DNA from: Marinobacter mangrovi
GTDB taxonomy: Bacteria > Pseudomonadota > Gammaproteobacteria > Pseudomonadales > Oleiphilaceae
Reading direction: 5' to 3'
Assembly (NCBI RefSeq): GCF_016798325.1
Contig: NZ_JAERVO010000002.1
Coordinates: 372,001 to 436,000, forward strand
Length of the DNA stretch: 64,000 nt
The translations under genes and the position numbers were made by a program. Below, in pieces: positions 9,164 through 16,901 of this stretch (its first letter is position 1; each line of letters starts with the position of its first letter). The notes below the pieces were generated by a model. The model was not told the origin of the DNA. It searched no databases and worked only from the letters and a program-made list of their open reading frames with translations.

Positions 9164-9196
9164 AAAAAAAACCCCGCTCGATGGCGGGGTTTTTTG
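9164..9196. terminator. Rho-independent terminator after dctM, bidirectional
   Basis: Stem ACCCCGC / GCGGGGT (9171-9177 with 9184-9190) is flanked by A8 on the left and T6 on the right. It terminates dctM on the + strand and can terminate the convergent DUF4168 gene on the - strand. Confidence 0.92.
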
Positions 9197-9218
9197 TGCC
9201 TGAAGCAAAAAGCCGGGA

Positions 9219-9599
9219 TTACATCAGCGCTTCGACGCGGTGACGGACTTTCGGCTGGCTCTGGTAGGCCTTGGCGATGGCATTATAGGTCGGGATGTCC
9301 ATGCCTTTGTCCTGGATGGCCGCGACCATCTTGTCGTTCGCTTCGATCTGGAGTTTGCGAACCTTGGACTTGTCGCCTTCCTTCTTGATCTGCGGAATGT
9401 ATTCCTCGCGGATCGATGAAATGTCTTTCTGGACCTTGATGAACTGCTTCAGCTCCTTGTCGGAGTAATCGGTTTTCTGAGTGCCGGTTGCAGCCGGGTT
9501 CTGGTATTCCTGGGATTGTGACTGGGTGTCTGCAGCCAGCGCCGGGCCGGATGCCAGAAGTGCCATGGATACAGCAACGGAAGTCATCAGGGTTTTCAT
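9219..9599 (-). CDS. DUF4168 domain exported protein
   Basis: 126 residues from ATG at 9599, with AGAAGGAGA upstream; the longer frame from 9641 is rejected. A Sec signal peptide ends in ALAAD near residue 23. The mature part SDKELKQFIKVQKDISSIREEYIPQIK...MDIPTYNAIAKAYQSQPKVRHRVEAL matches the helical DUF4168 pattern of small secreted proteins. Function is unknown; probably periplasmic. Confidence 0.82.
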   Translation of the reverse strand: MKTLMTSVAVSMALLASGPALAADTQSQSQEYQNPAATGTQKTDYSDKELKQFIKVQKDISSIREEYIPQIKKEGDKSKVRKLQIEANDKMVAAIQDKGMDIPTYNAIAKAYQSQPKVRHRVEALM

Positions 9600-9870
9600 C
9601 GGAGTCTCCTTCTGGAGGGTGAAGGACAGCTGCCGGCCCACGCCTTTGACCGGTCAGCAAGCCCGGTTCCCGGACGGAGCGCAAAAACAGGAAGGCCATC
9701 CGTCCGGATCGGATTGGGCTCACCTTGCCATGACCGGAAATCCGTTCAAATTAAGATTTCCACATACTCCGTCCATAAAATCGACAGGCATCCCGCGCGG
9801 TGGCGTCATACCGGGGTCTCCGCTATCCTGCGGCGTCTGGACCGTCCTCTGAAACCGAATCCGGAGTCCC

Positions 9871-10773
9871 ATGAAGAACCAAAAACACGCCCTGATGTTT
9901 GGCGGTGCGACCGTATTGCTGTGGTCCACGGTGGCGACGGCCTTCAAGTTGTCACTGCGGGAGATGACGCCGGTTCAGTTGATGCTGATCGCCTGCAGTG
10001 TGTCCGTAGTCGTGCTGGCCGTGATTCTGGTGACGCAGAAGAAGGTGGGGGAGCTGTTCCGCCTGAACCGGAAGCAGTACCTGGCCTCTCTGGTGTTCGG
10101 GCTGATGAATCCGGTGCTCTACTATCTGGTGCTGTTCGGCGCCTTTGCCCGGTTGCCGGCGCAGGAAGCCCAGCCGCTCAACTACACCTGGGCGTTGACG
10201 CTGACCTACCTGTCGGTCCCGCTGCTGGGGCAGCGACTGGGGCGGTCGGATTTCCTGGCGGGGTTGCTGTGCTATGGCGGCGTGGTGGTGATTGCCACCC
10301 GCGGCGATATCCTGGGCCTGCATTTCTCCGACCCGCTGGGCGTGATCCTCGCCTTGGCCAGCACCGTCATCTGGGCGTTCTACTGGATCGCCAACACCCG
10401 GGACACCCGCGATCCGCTGGTGGGCCTGTTCCTCAATTTCCTGTTCGGCCTGCCGTTCATCATTGGCATCTGCCTGGCGACCGACGGGGTGCCCGAAGCC
10501 TCTTCCACGGCCATGCTGGCGTCTTTCTACATCGGGGTGTTCGAGATGGGGATTTCGTTCGTATTGTGGATGTTTGCCATGAAGCGGGCGGAGAACACGT
10601 CGCAGGTCAGTAACCTGATTTTTATCTCGCCCTTCCTGTCACTGGTGTTTATTCACTTCATTCTTGGCGAAACCATCTTCAACTCCACCTATGTGGGGCT
10701 GGTGCTGATTGTGGCCGGTCTCTGGTACCAGCAGCGTGGCCGCAAAGTCTCTCCGGAGACGACCGCCGCGTGA
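9871..10773 (+). CDS. EamA/DMT-superfamily transporter
   Basis: 300 residues with ten hydrophobic helices in two EamA repeats (about residues 8-140 and 150-290). GGATVLLWSTVATAFKLSLREMTPVQLM is the opening of the first EamA repeat. GGAG precedes the ATG. Members export metabolites or amino acids; the substrate is not predictable. The last base pairs overlap the GIY-YIG gene start (GTGA), so translation is coupled. Confidence 0.9.
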   Translation: MKNQKHALMFGGATVLLWSTVATAFKLSLREMTPVQLMLIACSVSVVVLAVILVTQKKVGELFRLNRKQYLASLVFGLMNPVLYYLVLFGAFARLPAQEAQPLNYTWALTLTYLSVPLLGQRLGRSDFLAGLLCYGGVVVIATRGDILGLHFSDPLGVILALASTVIWAFYWIANTRDTRDPLVGLFLNFLFGLPFIIGICLATDGVPEASSTAMLASFYIGVFEMGISFVLWMFAMKRAENTSQVSNLIFISPFLSLVFIHFILGETIFNSTYVGLVLIVAGLWYQQRGRKVSPETTAA

Positions 10774-11048
10774 GCACCTGGCACCTTTACCTGGTAAGGA
10801 CCCGGAGCGGGGCACTGTATACCGGGATCACCACGGATGTGGAACGGCGTTTTTCCGAACACCAGTCCGGCGGCCCGCGCGCTGCCAGGAGTCTGCGCGG
10901 CAAGGGACCGCTGACCCTGGCGTTCGCCGAAGCCATCGGCGAACGCACCCGGGCGGCGCGGCTTGAGTATGCGCTCAAACAGTGGTCGCGCAAGCGCAAG
11001 GAGGATCTGGTCGCCGGTCGCCTGCGTTTGCAGGACGTGGACGTGTGA
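10770..11048 (+). CDS. GIY-YIG superfamily protein, UPF0213/YhbQ type
   Basis: 92 residues from a GTG that overlaps the EamA stop by 4 bases. It shows the GIY-YIG core: LYLVRTRSGALYTGIT (the YIG half is Y-T-G), then the Arg of DVERRFSEHQSG and the Glu in ARLEYALKQWSRKRKEDL. Length and layout match small YhbQ proteins, reported to cleave or bind branched or damaged DNA in vitro; physiological role is unclear. It converges directly on the SDR gene with no spacer. Confidence 0.9.
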   Translation: MSTWHLYLVRTRSGALYTGITTDVERRFSEHQSGGPRAARSLRGKGPLTLAFAEAIGERTRAARLEYALKQWSRKRKEDLVAGRLRLQDVDV

Positions 11049-11816
11049 TCAGCGCTTGCTGAGCAGACCGATCAGCTGCCGTGTAAAGGCATTGGGCAAC
11101 CACTTGCTGCCAAACACCAGGGATTTGAACTGCAGGCTCACCGGGTTATGCACCTCGTCACCCTGGTGTGCTTTCCAGACCGCCTCGGCAATGTCCTCGG
11201 CCTGCAGGTTCACGCCCAGTCGCTCGATGATCGGAGCCTGGAAGGTCTGATCGGTCAGCATCTTCGTTTTCACAAAAGGCGGCATCATGTCCTGCACGGT
11301 GATGTCGTGCGCCTTCCACTCGATATTGAGCGCTTCCGTCAGCCCGCGTACCGCAAACTTGGACGCCGAATAGCTGGCGAAGTGGGGCGTGCCATAGAGC
11401 GCGGAAGCCGAACTCATGTTGATCACCCGGGCACCCGGCGTTGCTTTCAGCAGTGGAAAGGCTTGCTGGGTGACGTCCATCAGGGCGATCACATTGATGT
11501 CCATAATGCGCCGATGTTCCGCGGCCGGGATGGTCTCGAATTCACCGATCCGCAGGATGCCGGCGCAGTTGAACAGCAGGTGGAGCTGGCCATGGGCGAA
11601 TTCACCAAAGGCCGTGAGCGCATCGCCGACGGCTGCGCTGTCGGTAACGTCCACCTCCCGGTGCCAATGCTGGCCGCCAAGTTCCTCATTCAGGGCCGAA
11701 ACGGCTGCTTCGTCAATATCGACCAGCCCCAGGCGCCAGCCTTCCCGGGCAAACCGCCGAGCCGTCGCGGCTCCGATGCCGGCGCCCGCACCGGTGATCA
11801 GCATCGTGTTCTGCAT
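11049..11816 (-). CDS. Short-chain dehydrogenase/reductase
   Basis: 255 residues. ATG at 11816 is preferred to ATG at 11822: AAGGA ends directly against the 11822 ATG but sits 6 bases from 11816. Classic SDR motifs are present: TGAGAGIG (NAD(P) binding, residues 7-14), NCAG near 87, and the catalytic S and YSASK near residues 136-153. The start overlaps the end of the upstream esterase gene, so the two form an operon. A shared role in lipid, ester or alcohol metabolism is inferred. Confidence 0.92.
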   Translation of the reverse strand: MQNTMLITGAGAGIGAATARRFAREGWRLGLVDIDEAAVSALNEELGGQHWHREVDVTDSAAVGDALTAFGEFAHGQLHLLFNCAGILRIGEFETIPAAEHRRIMDINVIALMDVTQQAFPLLKATPGARVINMSSASALYGTPHFASYSASKFAVRGLTEALNIEWKAHDITVQDMMPPFVKTKMLTDQTFQAPIIERLGVNLQAEDIAEAVWKAHQGDEVHNPVSLQFKSLVFGSKWLPNAFTRQLIGLLSKR

Positions 11817-11818
11817 CG

Positions 11819-12715
11819 TCATTCCTTATTGTTTTGGCTGAGGAATCGGGCGATCTGCCCGACGGCCCGATTGGCCGCATCCAGCGGGCCCGCGTGGATC
11901 TGGAAAACGTGCCAGAGCTTGTCGAACTCCTGCAGGGTGACCGCCACGCCCGCTTCCCGGGCCTTCTCGGCCAGACGACGGGCATCGTTCAGCAGGATTT
12001 CCTGGCTGCCGACCTGGATCAGCATCGGAGGCAGGCCTGACAGGTCGGCGTTGATCGGCGAGATGCGGGGATCGTCCAGGGGCAGATCGCCCCGGTAGTC
12101 GTCCGCCGCTGCTTTGATCCAACCCAGTTGCAGGACCGGTTCCACTTCAGGGGTATGCATCTGGCGATGGGTCAGGTCGAGCCAGGGAGAGAGCATGACG
12201 AGCGCGCCCGGCAGGGGCAGCTTGTCCTGTTTCAGGCGCACGGCCAGCGCCAGAGCCAGGCTGCCACCCGCAGAGTCGCCGGCAATGCTGATCCGGTTCG
12301 GCAGGTAGCCCTGGCTCAGCAGGTGGCGATACAGGGTCAGGGCGTCTTCCAGCGCGGCCGGGTACACGTGCTCCGGCGCCAGCCGGTAATCCGGTGCATA
12401 GACCGCTGCACCCGTGGCCTGGGCCAGGTGCCCGGTCAGGCCCCGATGGGTGTCCGCTGAGCCGATGGTGAAAGCGCCGCCGTGCAGGTAGAGCATGGCA
12501 CTCTCAGTCTCACTGGGGCCGCAGGTGACCCGGTTGTAGGGGACACCGTCGATCACCGACGCCTCGAATCGGGCCTCTTTCGGTGGCGGCGACAGTCGAT
12601 AGGCCTGCCGGATCAGGGTCCGCAGCACCGAGACCGGCATCCGGGGCGTCAAAAAGGGTTTGACCAGGGTCTGCAGACTAAGCCGCAGACTGGCCTGCAA
12701 CGCCGTTTGCAGCAT
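11819..12715 (-). CDS. Alpha/beta hydrolase, HSL-type esterase/lipase
   Basis: 298 residues. The hormone-sensitive-lipase oxyanion motif HGGAF is near residue 78. The nucleophile elbow GDSAGG is near residue 147. The catalytic Asp lies in LIQVGSQEILLNDARRLAEKA and the His in DKLWHVFQIH. The N-terminus is amphipathic and has no signal peptide, so it is probably intracellular or membrane-associated. GGAG precedes the ATG. It is the first gene of an operon with the SDR; likely substrates are short acyl esters. Confidence 0.92.
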   Translation of the reverse strand: MLQTALQASLRLSLQTLVKPFLTPRMPVSVLRTLIRQAYRLSPPPKEARFEASVIDGVPYNRVTCGPSETESAMLYLHGGAFTIGSADTHRGLTGHLAQATGAAVYAPDYRLAPEHVYPAALEDALTLYRHLLSQGYLPNRISIAGDSAGGSLALALAVRLKQDKLPLPGALVMLSPWLDLTHRQMHTPEVEPVLQLGWIKAAADDYRGDLPLDDPRISPINADLSGLPPMLIQVGSQEILLNDARRLAEKAREAGVAVTLQEFDKLWHVFQIHAGPLDAANRAVGQIARFLSQNNKE

Positions 12716-13017
12716 CGCGATCTCCGATTGTTGTTAAGCGCTTCCCGGGAACAGGATCAGGGAAGCGAGCACGTGTCAGACAGGATGTTGTATATGATTA
12801 TGCATCCACTCACCAGATCAGTTGGCTGGTTTCTGTTGCAAAGACACCATTTCAGTCAATCCGGCCTTCACGGGTCACTGAACGGAGGCTGTGATGTGCT
12901 AATGTAGACGTTTCCGCCTCCGGCGACTGGCCCGACGAGACCGCGCCTGAGATGACAGAGACGTAATACCGGGTTTTCAGCCCCCTACGTAGAATACGCA
13001 ACCGACGGCGAACCACT
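12716..13017. other. 302-base divergent intergenic region
   Basis: The region separates the HSL esterase (-) from the next hydrolase (+) and must hold both promoters. An AT-richer stretch at about 12785-12860 is the likely core. I see no coding frame with a ribosome site, no RNA gene and no strong hairpin. Confidence 0.5.
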
Positions 13018-14052
13018 GTGTATTGGAAGACAGACAACCTGGATATGCCCGACTGGGAACGGGCGAGCCTGATCGCCCAGCTGCCGGCCTTTGAGGTCAG
13101 CAAGCAGAAGGGAGCCTGTCAGGACGGACTCAGCCAGGAAGTGGCCGCTTACTGCCGCTTCTATGGTCTGGATCTGTGGGTTGAGCACCCGGCCGTGGAA
13201 TACACCCTGGGTAACCTGGAAGCGGGTAAGCACCGGGTTGCGATCCACTATTACCGGATCCCCAAAGCCCGCGGCACCGTCTTCATCCTGCACGGTTATT
13301 TTGACCACGTCGGTCTTTACAGCCAGTTGATTGACCGCTGCCTGAGCGCCGGTTTCAACGTGCTGGCGTACGACCAGCCCGGACACGGTCTGTCCAGTGG
13401 CACGCCCGCATCCATTGGCAGCTTTGCCGAGTACCAGCAGGTGCTGCTGGATATCCTGGCGGCCGTGCGCCACCGGGTGGATGGACCCTGGTTTGCGGTG
13501 GGGCAGAGTACCGGTGGCGGCGTGCTGATCGACTACCTGCTCCAAAACGTTCCCAGGGGCACGGCCGAGTTCCGGCACGTGGTGCTGTTGGCGCCCCTGG
13601 TGCGACCCAACGGCTGGATTGGAGCCAAGATCCTGCACAGCCTGGTGCGACCATTCATGACCAGCTGGCGGCGGATGTTTTCGGAGAACAGCGGGAATTC
13701 CCGGTTTCTCCGGTTCCTGCGGGAACACGATCCGCTACAGGCCCGTGCGGTCCATGTGAATTGGGTGACGGCACTGCGCAAGTGGGTGCCGGGGATCGAA
13801 GCCGCCAAGCCGGTGCAGTATGCGGTGACGGTCATCCAGGGCGAGAAAGACATGACGGTTGACTGGCAACACAACCTGAGAATCATCAGGAACAAATTTT
13901 CATCGGTCACCGAGCGCCGCCTGCCGAACGGGCGCCATCACCTCGTTAACGAGGCGACGGATCTGCAGGCCACGGTGTTCAATGTGACCATTAACGCCTT
14001 CATTGAAGGATGTAGCGACCTGGCCGAGCCCCAGCGGGCCGCCGGCGCCTGA
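13018..14052 (+). CDS. Alpha/beta hydrolase, monoacylglycerol-lipase-like
   Basis: 344 residues from GTG at 13018; an ATG at 13045 is an alternative and neither has a strong ribosome site. The fold shows VFILHGYFDHVGLYSQLIDRC, the YDQPGHGLSSG turn, the nucleophile elbow GQSTGG near residue 162, an acidic residue in VIQGEKDMTVDW and the catalytic His in NGRHHLVNE near the end. The HGYFDH layout resembles serine-aminopeptidase S33/monoglyceride lipases. It lies 25 bases before an OmpA-like lipoprotein gene. Confidence 0.88.
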   Translation: MYWKTDNLDMPDWERASLIAQLPAFEVSKQKGACQDGLSQEVAAYCRFYGLDLWVEHPAVEYTLGNLEAGKHRVAIHYYRIPKARGTVFILHGYFDHVGLYSQLIDRCLSAGFNVLAYDQPGHGLSSGTPASIGSFAEYQQVLLDILAAVRHRVDGPWFAVGQSTGGGVLIDYLLQNVPRGTAEFRHVVLLAPLVRPNGWIGAKILHSLVRPFMTSWRRMFSENSGNSRFLRFLREHDPLQARAVHVNWVTALRKWVPGIEAAKPVQYAVTVIQGEKDMTVDWQHNLRIIRNKFSSVTERRLPNGRHHLVNEATDLQATVFNVTINAFIEGCSDLAEPQRAAGA

Positions 14053-14077
14053 TAGATGTAGAGGAAGGAGCAGTAGG

Positions 14078-14737
14078 ATGAAAAAAACAATCATGGCCTT
14101 GTCCGTAGCGGTCGTTACGCTGAACGGGTGTATGACGTACGATCCCTACACGGGCGAAGAGAAAGTCTCCAACGCGACCAAGGGTAGCGTGATCGGTGCG
14201 GTCACCGGCGCGGCGATCGGCGCCGCCACCTCCAGCAAGAAAGACCGCGGCAAGGGTGCCCTGATCGGCGCGGCTGCCGGTGGCGCCGCAGGCGGTGGTA
14301 TCGGCTACTACATGGACCGCCAGGAAGCCGACCTGCGCCACAAGCTGGAAGGCACCGGTGTGCGCGTCCAGCGCAACGGCAACCAGATCCAACTGATCAT
14401 GCCGGGCAACATCACGTTTGACGTGGATCAGTCGTCCATCCGGTCATCCTTCACGGACGTGCTGGAATCCGTCTCACTGGTGCTGGAAGAGTACGACGAG
14501 ACCATCATCCAGATCGACGGTTACACCGACAGCACCGGCTCGGCGTCCTACAACCAGCTGCTGAGCGAACGCCGCGCCTCATCCGTGCGCGACTTCCTGC
14601 TCAACCAGGGCATCGCCTCCAACCGTACCCGGGCCACGGGTCACGGCGAGAATAACCCGATTGCCTCCAACAGCACCGAATCCGGCCGGGCCCAGAACCG
14701 CCGGGTCGAGCTGACCCTGGTGCCGATGCAGGGTTAA
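14078..14737 (+). CDS. OmpA-family lipoprotein with glycine-zipper segment
   Basis: 219 residues from ATG at 14078, with AAGGAG upstream. The lipobox is LNGC (Cys near 18). A Gly/Ala-rich hydrophobic segment (IGAVTGAAIGAATSS, then GAAAGGAAGGGIGYYMD) is a glycine zipper. The C-terminal OmpA/MotB domain has ITFDVDQSSIRSSF, IQIDGYTDSTGS, NQLLSERRASSV and the peptidoglycan-binding Arg of QNRRVEL. It should be an outer-membrane lipoprotein holding peptidoglycan (YiaD-like). A strong terminator follows. Confidence 0.93.
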   Translation: MKKTIMALSVAVVTLNGCMTYDPYTGEEKVSNATKGSVIGAVTGAAIGAATSSKKDRGKGALIGAAAGGAAGGGIGYYMDRQEADLRHKLEGTGVRVQRNGNQIQLIMPGNITFDVDQSSIRSSFTDVLESVSLVLEEYDETIIQIDGYTDSTGSASYNQLLSERRASSVRDFLLNQGIASNRTRATGHGENNPIASNSTESGRAQNRRVELTLVPMQG

Positions 14738-14752
14738 TCCCGAATCGGCCAA

Positions 14753-14792
14753 CAAAAAAGCGGAGCCCTCCGGGAGGTCTCCGCTTTTTTTA
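14753..14792 (+). terminator. Rho-independent terminator after the OmpA lipoprotein
   Basis: A-run, stem AAGCGGAG / CTCCGCTT with an inner CCTCCGGGAGG hairpin, then T7. It ends the 13018-14737 unit. Confidence 0.92.
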
Positions 14793-14820
14793 TGCCGAAA
14801 GATCCGTGATGGTTTTCGGT

Positions 14821-14937
14821 TTCCTCGAGCATGTAGCAGATGCTTCAGCTTCTGAGGCGCCGAAGGGGCCTTCTTTACCCTTCGAGGAAACCCGGCAGCC
14901 CGATGGGCTGCTCCGAAGCTAAAGCGTCGGCTACATG
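14821..14937. repeat. Nested inverted-repeat element
   Basis: Outer arms at 14830-14852 and 14915-14937 are 23 bases each and complementary at 20 positions. Within lie a perfect TTCCTCGA / TCGAGGAA pair (14821-14828 and 14882-14889), GAAGG..CCTTC, and GCAGCCC-GAT-GGGCTGC. The composition and TTCAGCTTC / GAAGCTAAAGC cores look like dispersed REP-type intergenic repeats. No coding frame is supported. It sits between a terminator and the 3' end of the coiled-coil gene. Confidence 0.6.
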
Positions 14938-14956
14938 AGCGGGCGATACCTTCGCG

Positions 14957-15241
14957 TTAGTTGGTATTACTCGGCAACCACTCCTCAACCCGCTTCTTCA
15001 GGTCGCTGAGACGATCCTCACCGGCCTCGCGCAGCTCGCCCATTTTCTGACGGGCGCTTTCCACGTTGTCCTCCAGTTCCTGGATGCGCTTGGCGAAGTC
15101 TTCCTGAATCTCCGCCTCCGCTTGCTCATCCTTGGCCTTGGCCATCTTTTCTTCCGACTGGGCACGCAGGCTGTCGATCTGCTTGCTCCAGTACTCCGTC
15201 TGGGTTTCCAGTTTCGTCATGAGCGAGTCTTTCAAAGACAT
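14957..15241 (-). CDS. Small coiled-coil protein of unknown function
   Basis: 94 residues with AAGGAG 6 bases before the ATG. Nearly the whole chain (TQTEYWSKQIDSLRAQSEEKMAKAKDEQ... to ...LSDLKKRVEEWLP) is charged heptad-like helix without Pro or Gly until the end, so it is probably one long coiled coil. There is no signal or membrane segment. Cytoplasmic; role unknown. Confidence 0.75.
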   Translation of the reverse strand: MSLKDSLMTKLETQTEYWSKQIDSLRAQSEEKMAKAKDEQAEAEIQEDFAKRIQELEDNVESARQKMGELREAGEDRLSDLKKRVEEWLPSNTN

Positions 15242-15401
15242 GGTCTTCTCCTTGTGACTGCAGAATTGGAGACGATTTTCCCCAATACACCCATAGACCT
15301 TAGGCCGATGGTGTGACGAAACAAGGTCAGATCGGGCCTGACGAGATTAACAATAGGAAAGGAAGAGGGTTCAGGGAGGCGACAGGTGGGCGTGCAGGCA
15401 C

Positions 15402-15428
15402 AAAAAAGCCGGGCAGGGCCCGGCTTTC
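15402..15428 (-). terminator. Terminator of serA
   Basis: Perfect 10-bp stem AAAGCCGGGC / GCCCGGCTTT with an AGG loop. On the - strand it lies 22 bases after the serA stop and ends in a T-run made by the A6 on the + strand. Confidence 0.9.
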
Positions 15429-15448
15429 AATCAGCGAAACGCTGACAC

Positions 15449-16678
15449 TCAGAACAGGACGCGGCAGCGGATGGTGCCACGGACTGACTTGAGCTTCTCC
15501 AGCGCCAGTTCGCCGTATTCCTTGTCGACATCGATCACGACGTAGCCGATGTCTTCCTGTGTTTGCAGGTACTGGCCACAGATGTTGATGCCGTTCTCGG
15601 AGAACACCTGGTTGATCTCGGACATCACACCCGGCACGTTCTCGTGGATGTGCAGCAGACGATGCTGGTTCGGGTGTGACGGCAGGGCCACTTCCGGGAA
15701 GTTCACGGAAGAGACGGTGGTGCCGTTGTCGCTGTACATGGCCAGCTTCTCGGCCACTTCGCGACCGATGTTCTCCTGCGCCTCGATGGTGGAGCCACCG
15801 ATGTGCGGGGTCAGGATCACGTTGTCGAATTCGCGCAGCGGAGACACGAACTCTTCCTCGTTGGACTTCGGCTCAACCGGGAACACGTCGATCGCCGCGC
15901 CCAGCAGCTTGCCGCTCTTCATGGTCTCGGTCAGCGCTTCGATGTCCACCACGGTGCCGCGTGAGGCGTTCATCAGGATGCTGCCCGGCTTCATCTGGGC
16001 CAGTTGCTCGGCGCCGAACATGTAGCGGGTGGCCGGCGTTTCCGGCACGTGCAGACTCACCACGTCGGCAATGTTCAGCAGCTCCTTGAGGGAGTTGACC
16101 TGCTTGGCGTTACCGATAGACAGCTTGGAGACCACATCGTAGAAGTACACCTCCATGCCCAGCGCCTCGGCCAGCACGCTGAACTGGGTGCCGATGTTGC
16201 CATAGCCGATGATGCCCAGCTTCTTGCCACGGATCTCGTAGCTGTTCTTGGCCGACTTGATCCAGTCGCCGCGATGCGCCTTGGCGTTCTTCTCAGGGAT
16301 ACCTCGCAGCAGCAGGATGGCCTGGGCCAGAACCAGCTCGGCGACGGAACGAGTGTTGGAGAAGGGCGCGTTGAAGACGGCCACGCCACGCTGGGTAGCG
16401 GCCTTCAGGTTGACCTGGTTGGTACCGATACAGAAACAGCCCACGGCCACCAGCTTGTTGGCGGCCTCGAAGACCTCCTCGGTGAGCTGGGTGCGGGAAC
16501 GGATGCCAATAAAGTGCGCATCGGCGATCTTTTCCTTCAGCTCCTCGTCCCCGAGGGAGTGCGTCAGGTACTCGATGTTGGTGTAACCCGCTTCATGCAG
16601 TGTATCCAGTGCAGACTGATGAACGCCTTCAAGCAGCAGGATCTTGATCTTGCTTTTGTCGAGGGACGTGTTTGCCAT
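15449..16678 (-). CDS. serA: D-3-phosphoglycerate dehydrogenase
   Basis: 409 residues, the length of E. coli-type SerA, from ATG at 16678 (GGAAAG upstream). Substrate domain: ILLLEGVHQSALDTLHEAGY. NAD domain: KLGIIGYGNIGTQ near residue 156. Catalytic Arg is in GIRSRTQLTE or later NASRGTVVD, Glu in the EPKSNEEEF region and His in HIGGSTIEAQENIG. A C-terminal ACT domain (HENVPGVMSEINQVFSENGINI) is the usual site of serine feedback. It starts serine synthesis from 3-phosphoglycerate and is divergent from a D-2-hydroxyglutarate dehydrogenase gene; SerA can also reduce 2-oxoglutarate to D-2-hydroxyglutarate. Confidence 0.97.
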   Translation of the reverse strand: MANTSLDKSKIKILLLEGVHQSALDTLHEAGYTNIEYLTHSLGDEELKEKIADAHFIGIRSRTQLTEEVFEAANKLVAVGCFCIGTNQVNLKAATQRGVAVFNAPFSNTRSVAELVLAQAILLLRGIPEKNAKAHRGDWIKSAKNSYEIRGKKLGIIGYGNIGTQFSVLAEALGMEVYFYDVVSKLSIGNAKQVNSLKELLNIADVVSLHVPETPATRYMFGAEQLAQMKPGSILMNASRGTVVDIEALTETMKSGKLLGAAIDVFPVEPKSNEEEFVSPLREFDNVILTPHIGGSTIEAQENIGREVAEKLAMYSDNGTTVSSVNFPEVALPSHPNQHRLLHIHENVPGVMSEINQVFSENGINICGQYLQTQEDIGYVVIDVDKEYGELALEKLKSVRGTIRCRVLF

Positions 16679-16901
16679 GGGCTTTCCAGACCTTTCGTCG
16701 CGTAATGTAAACCGTGCGCCTGCCGGGCTTTTTGACGGCAGGGTCGCAGAACAGGGCGGGTATGATACCATAATCGCCCGTTTGTACATTGTGTTCGGTG
16801 ACGTCAGTCATCAGGCTGTGAAGCCGCTCGCGCAAGCGCTTTCACCCTGGGCCGCCACCGTCCATTGCCCCCTGTAATCCGACAGTGCGACCGAGAGTGC
16901 C

